From Halomonas sp. McH1-25 (GTDB lineage Bacteria > Pseudomonadota > Gammaproteobacteria > Pseudomonadales > Halomonadaceae), in NCBI RefSeq assembly GCF_022348165.1, contig NZ_JAKRFI010000003.1, positions 390,047-454,046 of the forward strand: a stretch of DNA of 64,000 bases, in the 5' to 3' direction. Every line of letters starts with the position of its first letter. Position 1 is the stretch's first letter. Position numbers and translations under genes: made by a program. Under the pieces are notes generated by a model. The model saw only the letters and a list, made by a program, of their open reading frames with translations. It had not been told where the DNA came from and searched no databases. Positions 58,895 to 64,000 of the stretch are shown here, piece after piece.

Positions 58895-59730
58895 GCCAGC
58901 TCCTGTCCAAGCCAGTGTTCCATGCCTTCGGCCCAGCCCTGCGGGCCCGCTTCCTGCGTTCGGTAGAGGCAAGGATGGTGTATCTCGACGGGGTGCGAAT
59001 GCGCCCCGCGTATCAATACGGCTGCATCGGTGGCGTTCAGCAGGGTCACGTCATTGGGACCGTCGCCCAGGCCCAGCGACCAGGGAGCGCCGCCGCGCAG
59101 CGCGGTAAAGCGTGCCACGAGCCACGTCACCGCCCTGCCCTTGTCGGCGTTGCCCATCACGTGCCAGAAGCGTCCGCCCTGGGTCAACACCAGATCGTCG
59201 TTGGTCAGCATCTCCCGGAATGCCTCGAGTTTTGCCCCGCTATCGTTCCAGAGCAGGGGAATGCTGCCCTCGCGAGCCCGCGCCAGCCCGGCCCGGGCCG
59301 CATCCAGGCCGGTCTCTTCGATGACCTCTTCGATAGACATATCGGGAAGGCAACGAAAATCGACGCCCAGGCGTTCGCGGATCACCGCGAGTCGACGCTT
59401 GAGAAAATCGGTATCCACGCTCAGGGCCTTGACCCGCAGCCCATCGACATTGGCGGGATCGCGATCCAGACGCGCATGCTGCCAGGCTGCGGGCAAGCCG
59501 ATGATGGCGCCGTTCTCGGCGATGAAGGGGGTCTGCTCGAGGCCCAACTCCTGGCGCAATGGAAGCAGTTCCGCCCGGGTCTTGCTGGTCACGGGAATGA
59601 CCGGTACGTCGGCAGCGGCCAGCCGATTCAACCAGGGCCTGGCCGGTTCCCAGCCATAGTCGTAATGGTCGAGCAACGATCCATCCAGGTCCGTGAATAC
59701 CAGACGCGGCGGCGAAATGGTCTCCTGCAT
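58891..59730 (-). CDS. gpgP: HAD-IIB phosphatase, mannosyl/glucosyl-3-phosphoglycerate phosphatase family
   Basis: 279 residues. Motif I is FTDLDGSLLDHYDYGW, motif II is VIPVTSKTRAE, and motif IV is GLGDGPNDVTLL. The FIAENGAIIGLP and LLWNDS blocks match the mannosyl-3-phosphoglycerate phosphatase family (YedP-like), whose members also act on the glucosyl compound. It is the first gene of a two-gene operon with the synthase, so it should release glucosylglycerate from the synthase product. Confidence 0.82.
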   Translation of the reverse strand: MQETISPPRLVFTDLDGSLLDHYDYGWEPARPWLNRLAAADVPVIPVTSKTRAELLPLRQELGLEQTPFIAENGAIIGLPAAWQHARLDRDPANVDGLRVKALSVDTDFLKRRLAVIRERLGVDFRCLPDMSIEEVIEETGLDAARAGLARAREGSIPLLWNDSGAKLEAFREMLTNDDLVLTQGGRFWHVMGNADKGRAVTWLVARFTALRGGAPWSLGLGDGPNDVTLLNATDAAVLIRGAHSHPVEIHHPCLYRTQEAGPQGWAEGMEHWLGQELA

Positions 59731-60024
59731 TGCAAACCCTCTCGCTTGCTTGGCGACTCACCCGATGTCATCGCCCCATGAGTGTCCATAAGCACGTAAC
59801 ATGCCAACCTAGCAGGAGTTGCCGTCATTTAACGGCTTCGCTCTTCTCGTCACGCAGCGTCGCCCCGACTTGGTTCATGGCAAAAACCCGATAGCACGTT
59901 ATTGGTGCATCCCGATAAAATTACGTATTACTACGTACATTTGCTGGCAATAATCGCAAAATCACCCAACACAAATGATATCCTTGCCGCGTTGTGGAGA
60001 GCTTCATTTCAGGAACAATAGCAG
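59731..60024. other. Divergent intergenic region between gpgP and gntK
   Basis: 294 AT-richer bases without a gene, holding both upstream regions. The notable element is an inverted/direct TACGTA pair at 59922-59937, about 95 bases before gntK. Confidence 0.5.
59922..59937. promoter_or_regulatory. TACGTA repeat pair upstream of gntK
   Basis: TACGTA-TTAC-TACGTA: each half is itself palindromic, so the pair is both a direct and an inverted repeat. A candidate operator for a dimeric or tetrameric regulator; it does not match the GntR operator pattern of E. coli. Confidence 0.4.
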
Positions 60025-60540
60025 ATGCAAACGTCACCCACGTGTATTCTTGTCATGGGCGTTTCAGGCTCGGGCAAATCGCATATCGGCCGAGCCTTGG
60101 CCAGGAAGTTAGGCTGTCATTTCATTGATGGGGACGATCATCACAGCGCGAACAACATTGCCAAGATGGCGCGTGGTGAGCCACTCAGTGACGACGATAG
60201 AAAGGATTGGCTACTGACGCTATCAAGCCTTTATCGCGACCACCATCAACGCGGTGAACCGGTGATCATTGGCTGTTCCGCACTGAAGAAACGTTATCGC
60301 GATGTGCTACGCCAAGGCGCACCGGAACTGCGGATTCTTTACCTTCACGGTAGTCGCGAGACACTGATGGAACGGCTGATGTCACGCGCATCGCATTTCT
60401 TTCACGGTGAGCACATGCTGGACAGTCAACTCGAGGCACTGGAAGCCCCCGAAGCGACCGAGGCCATACAGATCGATATCCGTTGCGCCCCGGAAGAGAT
60501 CGTCGAAAGTTGCATCGTTCATTTGCACAAAAGCCGCTAG
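60025..60540 (+). CDS. gntK: Gluconokinase
   Basis: 171 residues. The P-loop is MGVSGSGKSHIG; FIDGDDHHSANNIAKMARGEPLSDDDR and CSALKKRYRD are characteristic of GntK. It phosphorylates gluconate to 6-phosphogluconate. AGGAAC precedes the ATG. No gluconate permease or regulator is adjacent. It converges on the galactonate operon. Confidence 0.94.
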   Translation: MQTSPTCILVMGVSGSGKSHIGRALARKLGCHFIDGDDHHSANNIAKMARGEPLSDDDRKDWLLTLSSLYRDHHQRGEPVIIGCSALKKRYRDVLRQGAPELRILYLHGSRETLMERLMSRASHFFHGEHMLDSQLEALEAPEATEAIQIDIRCAPEEIVESCIVHLHKSR

Positions 60541-60562
60541 GTTTTGTGCCTAACCATGAAAA

Positions 60563-60584
60563 ATGCCAGCCTATCGGCTGGCAT
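60563..60584 (-). terminator. dgo operon terminator
   Basis: ATGCCAGCC-TATC-GGCTGGCAT is a 9-bp perfect stem. On the minus strand it continues into TTTTTCATGG, 16 bases after the dgoK stop. Confidence 0.8.
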
Positions 60585-60599
60585 GGAAACAAGACGATG

Positions 60600-61505
60600 T
60601 CAGCGATGCTTTTCGGCAAGGGCAACCAGCCCCGCCAGCGTCGCCCGATCACTATCCACCTCGACGATATCGTCGAAACCCGCCTGCTGCATGGCCAGCC
60701 GATACAATGCATTGAGAGCGCTGGAACCAACCAGAGTGACGCGATGGGTCTCGGGATGGAGCGAACGCTGGGTACGGACTTCGCTGCCGATCATTACGCC
60801 TGAAATGAAACTGCCTACCTGCTCGCCGGCCAGGTCGGCATACAGATGACGGCTGCGTGCCTCGAACAGTGCATGCAACAGTCCAGCCGGATGGGCCGCA
60901 GTCTCGAGCCCTTGGCGGAACGCTGCTGCATCGAACTCGGCCGACTCCCGGGCCGGCTCGCCGGGCAGGGTGTGAAAGCGCACCGCATGGTAGAGCTCAC
61001 CGGTCATCGCCGTGACGAAGTCCACCAGGCGCCCTTCCTCCAGCCGCGCCCACTTGCTGTGGGTCCCCGGCAGGCAGCACAGCCCCTCGCGGGAGTCGGC
61101 GATGGATAAGGCGCCGAATGCCTGGATCTCCTCGCCGCGCATGACGTCGACGTGACCGGGACTCACCACCTTGACGCCTGGCACGATCCAGGCGTTGTCC
61201 AATCCCGGCGCCGCCACGACATGCTCGGCCAGGGCATTCGCGTCGATCGGCAGATCCAGTTGCGGCGCCTCGCTCCAGCCGCGCTTGGACCCCACCATCC
61301 CGGCCAGGTAGACCGGGACCCGCCCTTCTTCCCGCCACTCCCCGACCTGGGCGGCACAGTAATGCGGAAACTCGGCACTGCTCAGCGAACGTAGACCGGC
61401 ATCGGAACGTCGACTGTCCAGCACCTCGCCAGTGTCTCGATCGACCAGAAAGGCGCGGAAGTTGCTGGTCCCCCAGTCGATGGCGATGAGTCTCGACGAT
61501 GTCAT
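60600..61505 (-). CDS. dgoK: 2-dehydro-3-deoxygalactonokinase
   Basis: 301 residues. The ASKHA-type kinase start AIDWGTSNFRAFLVD and CCLPGTHSKWARLEEG are typical of DgoK. It phosphorylates KDGal to KDPGal in the De Ley-Doudoroff pathway. The ATG overlaps the dgoA stop by four bases. Confidence 0.92.
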   Translation of the reverse strand: MTSSRLIAIDWGTSNFRAFLVDRDTGEVLDSRRSDAGLRSLSSAEFPHYCAAQVGEWREEGRVPVYLAGMVGSKRGWSEAPQLDLPIDANALAEHVVAAPGLDNAWIVPGVKVVSPGHVDVMRGEEIQAFGALSIADSREGLCCLPGTHSKWARLEEGRLVDFVTAMTGELYHAVRFHTLPGEPARESAEFDAAAFRQGLETAAHPAGLLHALFEARSRHLYADLAGEQVGSFISGVMIGSEVRTQRSLHPETHRVTLVGSSALNALYRLAMQQAGFDDIVEVDSDRATLAGLVALAEKHR

Positions 61506-62188
61506 GCGTCCGCCTCACGTTCGAGGCCTTCGGCCTGGGCCAGCCCCTCCTTGACGCGGCACCACTCGGCGACCAGACCGCGTGCGCAACGTTCCACTTC
61601 CTGCGCCGACCAGCCCGGACGATACACGCTGCCACCGAAGCCGAAACCGTCGATGCCGGCAGTGATCCACTCGCTCATGTTGGACTGATCGATGCCACCC
61701 ACGGCAAAGATCGGCAGGCCGGCTGGCAACACCGCCTTCATGTCCCGGTAGTAGCCGGTCCCCAGACGCGCCGCGGGGAACAGCTTGAGCGCACTGGCGC
61801 CTGCGCGCGCCGCTGTCAACGCCTCGGTGGGCGTCATGCAGCCGATCATTGGCGCCAGGTCCTGCGCCACGGCTTCGCCAATGACGGCGGGATCGGTATT
61901 CGGCGTGATGACCAGTGGCGCGTCCAGATCGGCAAGCCGACGACAGGCCTCGGGATCGAGCACCGTACCGGCCCCGATCACCACGTCATCGGGGCAGCGC
62001 TTGGCCACCCGCTCGATGCTTTCCCAAGGACGGGGCGAATTGAGGGGAATCTCGATCAGCTTGAAGCCCGACGCGACGAGCGCATCGAAGATGCTATCGA
62101 TCTCGTCCGGCCTCACCCCACGCAGGATCGCCGCCAACGGCAGCTTCTTCATGGCCGCGTCCAGCGCGGCCCGGCGTGTCTCATTCAT
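61502..62188 (-). CDS. dgoA: 2-dehydro-3-deoxy-6-phosphogalactonate aldolase
   Basis: 228 residues, a KDPG/KDPGal aldolase barrel. The catalytic Lys is in ALKLFPA and the Glu region in LIEIPLNSPRPWESI; that PLNSP block favours KDPGal over KDPG aldolase. It cleaves KDPGal to pyruvate and glyceraldehyde-3-phosphate. AAGGAGG precedes the ATG; dgoD is nine bases upstream. About 20 residues longer than E. coli at the C-terminus. Confidence 0.92.
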   Translation of the reverse strand: MNETRRAALDAAMKKLPLAAILRGVRPDEIDSIFDALVASGFKLIEIPLNSPRPWESIERVAKRCPDDVVIGAGTVLDPEACRRLADLDAPLVITPNTDPAVIGEAVAQDLAPMIGCMTPTEALTAARAGASALKLFPAARLGTGYYRDMKAVLPAGLPIFAVGGIDQSNMSEWITAGIDGFGFGGSVYRPGWSAQEVERCARGLVAEWCRVKEGLAQAEGLEREADA

Positions 62189-62197
62189 AGCGCCTCC

Positions 62198-63346
62198 TTA
62201 CCATTCGGCAATGCTGCCATCCTCATGCGTCCATACCGGATTGCGCCAGCGGTGCCCCACCTTGGCGCGCTCCTCCACGAACGCCTCGTCGATCTCGACG
62301 CCCAGGCCCGGCCCCTGCGGAATCTCGCAGAACCCGTCCTTGATGGTCAGCGCCGACTTGTCGACCAGATAATCGAGGACGTCGTTGTCCCGATTGTAGT
62401 GGATGCCCATGCTCTGTTCTTGGATGAAGGCATTATGACTGACGGCATCGACGTGCAGCGAGGCCGCCAGCGTCAGCGGACCGAGCGGGCAATGCGGCGC
62501 CAGTGCCACGTCATGGCAGGAGGCCAGCGATGCGATCTTCAGCCCTTCACTGATGCCGCCGCAGTGCGACAGGTCGGGCTGAACGATATCCACCATGCCC
62601 TCGGCCAGCAGATCGCGGAACTGGAACCGCGTGTGCAGGCGCTCGCCGGTGGCAATGGGATAGCCCAGGCCGGTGGCGATGTGCTTGAGGCTCGGCAGAT
62701 GCTCCGGTGCGACCGGCTCCTCGACGAACATCGGATGGTACGGTTCGAGTTCGCGCAGCAGCGCCTTGGCCATCGGTCGGTGGACGCGACCATGAAAGTC
62801 GATGGCAATGCCCACGTCTGGACCGACTGCCTCACGCGCCTCGGCAACCCGCGCCACCGCCTCGTCGACCTTGCGATGGGAGTCGACGATCTGCAGCTCC
62901 GGCGTGCCGTTCATCTTGAACGCCGTGAAGCCCTGCTCGACCAGCGCCTTGGCGCCGGCACCCACGTCGCTGGGACGATCACCCCCGGTCCAGGCGTACA
63001 TGCGCATCCTGTCGCGTACCTTACCGCCCAGCAGCTGATAGACCGGCACGCCGAGGTCGCGCCCCTTGAGATCCCATAGCGCCTGGTCGATACCGGCAAT
63101 GGCACTCATCAGGATCGGCCCACCGCGGTAGAAACCGGCGCGATAGAGCGTATTCCACAGGTGCTCGATACGGTGCGGGTCCTGGCCGATCAGATAATCG
63201 GCCAACTCATGTACCGCCGCCTCGACGGTTGCTGCACGGCCTTCCACGACCGGCTCGCCCCAGCCGTAGCAGCCTTCATCGGTCTCGATCTTGAGAAACA
63301 ACCAGCGCGGCGGTACCTGCCAGGTCTTCAGTTGGGTAATTTTCAT
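62198..63346 (-). CDS. dgoD: D-galactonate dehydratase
   Basis: 382 residues, same length as E. coli DgoD. An enolase-superfamily protein of the mandelate racemase subgroup: [40 protein letters not shown] and [16 protein letters not shown] provide metal ligands and the catalytic His. It dehydrates galactonate to KDGal. It is 25 bases after the TRAP permease gene, within the same operon. Confidence 0.94.
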   Translation of the reverse strand: MKITQLKTWQVPPRWLFLKIETDEGCYGWGEPVVEGRAATVEAAVHELADYLIGQDPHRIEHLWNTLYRAGFYRGGPILMSAIAGIDQALWDLKGRDLGVPVYQLLGGKVRDRMRMYAWTGGDRPSDVGAGAKALVEQGFTAFKMNGTPELQIVDSHRKVDEAVARVAEAREAVGPDVGIAIDFHGRVHRPMAKALLRELEPYHPMFVEEPVAPEHLPSLKHIATGLGYPIATGERLHTRFQFRDLLAEGMVDIVQPDLSHCGGISEGLKIASLASCHDVALAPHCPLGPLTLAASLHVDAVSHNAFIQEQSMGIHYNRDNDVLDYLVDKSALTIKDGFCEIPQGPGLGVEIDEAFVEERAKVGHRWRNPVWTHEDGSIAEW

Positions 63347-63371
63347 GGGAATCCTTTTACGTTCTTTCCTA

Positions 63372-64000
63372 CTAGACCAGCCACATGGCGAGATTCGGCC
63401 AGAACAGCAAAGCGAACAGCACGCACAGCTGAATGGCGATGAACGGCAGCAGCGACACGAAGATGTCCTTGAGGCTGATCTCCGGCGGCGCCACCCCCTT
63501 GAGGTAGAACGCGGCCGGCCCGAACGGCGGCGACAGGAACGACACCTGCATGTTCACCGCGAACAGGATGCCGAACCAGATCGGGCTGTAGCCCAGCTGC
63601 TCGATGATCGGCACGAAGATCGGCAGGGTCAGCATCGCCACCCCGATCCAGTCGAGGAACATCCCCAGCACCAGCAGGATCGCCATCATCACCAGAATGA
63701 TCACGATCGGCGCCACGTCGAGCCCCAGGATCATGCCCGAGATGAAGCGGTTGCCGCCCATCAGGTTGTAGACCCCGACCAGCGCCGCCGCGCCGATGCC
63801 GATCCAGATGATCATGCCGCAGGTCATCAGCGTCTGGCCCAGGCTCTCGTGCATGGTCTTGAACGAGAACTCACCGCGCAGCACCACCGCCAGCAGCACG
63901 CCGAACACGCCCATCGCCGCCGCCTCGGTGACCGAGGCCACGCCGCCGTAGATCGAGCCCAGCACCAGCACCGCGATCAGCGCCGGCACGATGATCGCCT
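63372..64000 (-). CDS. TRAP transporter large permease, DctM subunit, 3' part only
   Basis: The last roughly 209 residues of a DctM protein; the 5' part lies beyond the right edge of the window. Hydrophobic helices alternate with [21 protein letters not shown] and [18 protein letters not shown], conserved features of the DctM family. With small subunits presumably further right, it would import an acid such as D-galactonate driven by sodium or proton gradients, consistent with dgoD-dgoA-dgoK downstream. Confidence 0.9.
   Translation of the reverse strand, partial: AIIVPALIAVLVLGSIYGGVASVTEAAAMGVFGVLLAVVLRGEFSFKTMHESLGQTLMTCGMIIWIGIGAAALVGVYNLMGGNRFISGMILGLDVAPIVIILVMMAILLVLGMFLDWIGVAMLTLPIFVPIIEQLGYSPIWFGILFAVNMQVSFLSPPFGPAAFYLKGVAPPEISLKDIFVSLLPFIAIQLCVLFALLFWPNLAMWLV

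Noticed and set aside
1..64000. Mobile elements, CRISPR arrays, tRNA or rRNA genes
   Set aside because: No transposase, integrase, regularly spaced repeats, CCA-ended cloverleaf or rRNA-like stretch was recognised on either strand; a dedicated tRNA scan would be needed to be certain.

Overview
The window is about 64 kb of GC-rich gammaproteobacterial chromosome, most likely from the Halomonadaceae (Halomonas, Chromohalobacter or a relative). That placement is inferred from gene order, from acidic secreted proteins and from a compatible-solute gene set; no rRNA is present to test it. Conserved neighbourhoods include folA-thyA-lgt ... ptsP-rppH-HAD hydrolase, gshA-dsbB-algQ/rsd, nudE/yrfG-hslR-hslO-pckA and nrdR-ribD-ribB-ribH-nusB-thiL-pgpA. 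I see no tRNA, rRNA, CRISPR array, insertion sequence or prophage. Gene density is high and the window reads as ordinary core chromosome with accessory genes between conserved blocks.

Positions 1-10,150: a proline/glutamate-rich small ORF, a small lipoprotein, an FAD oxidoreductase with a C-terminal Rieske domain, a Cache/HAMP/PAS/GGDEF diguanylate cyclase, a four-gene polyamine-type ABC transporter operon and a general porin. Positions 10,150-20,100: a ProQ/FinO-domain RNA-binding protein, folA-thyA-lgt, a PAS/receiver protein that has lost its kinase core, an NRDE protein, ptsP and rppH, and a divergent HAD phosphatase. Positions 20,200-28,400: two adjacent malate:quinone-oxidoreductase-family genes, an RND efflux adaptor/pump pair, and algQ/rsd. 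Positions 28,400-38,900: dsbB, gshA, tex, a DUF1127/LysR divergent pair, pckA, hslO, hslR, yrfG and nudE.

Positions 38,900-47,500: a secreted acidic protein with an internal duplication, a Gfo/Idh/MocA oxidoreductase, ilvD, a Gly/Ser-rich secreted protein, a Lon protease of the divergent AsrA type with a sigma-32-like promoter, and a DUF945 protein. Positions 47,500-53,000: the riboflavin/thiamine/nusB cluster. Positions 53,100-59,730: a GlsB/YeaQ membrane protein, then a probable glucosylglycerate module (GH13 sugar phosphorylase, glucosyl-3-phosphoglycerate synthase, HAD-IIB phosphatase) that brackets a cystine-type amino-acid ABC transporter. Positions 60,000-64,000: gluconokinase, and a galactonate operon (TRAP permease, dgoD, dgoA, dgoK) that runs off the right edge.

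The most interesting items are the complete-looking synthesis-plus-phosphorolysis gene set for glucosylglycerate around a transporter; the receiver protein in which the expected phosphoacceptor His is Gly and the ATPase domain is absent; the tandem MQO-family genes; the duplicated acidic secreted protein under a perfect CG-centred palindrome; and the heat-shock-type promoter of the second-type Lon. Nothing here stands out as a clearly novel defence or mobile system.
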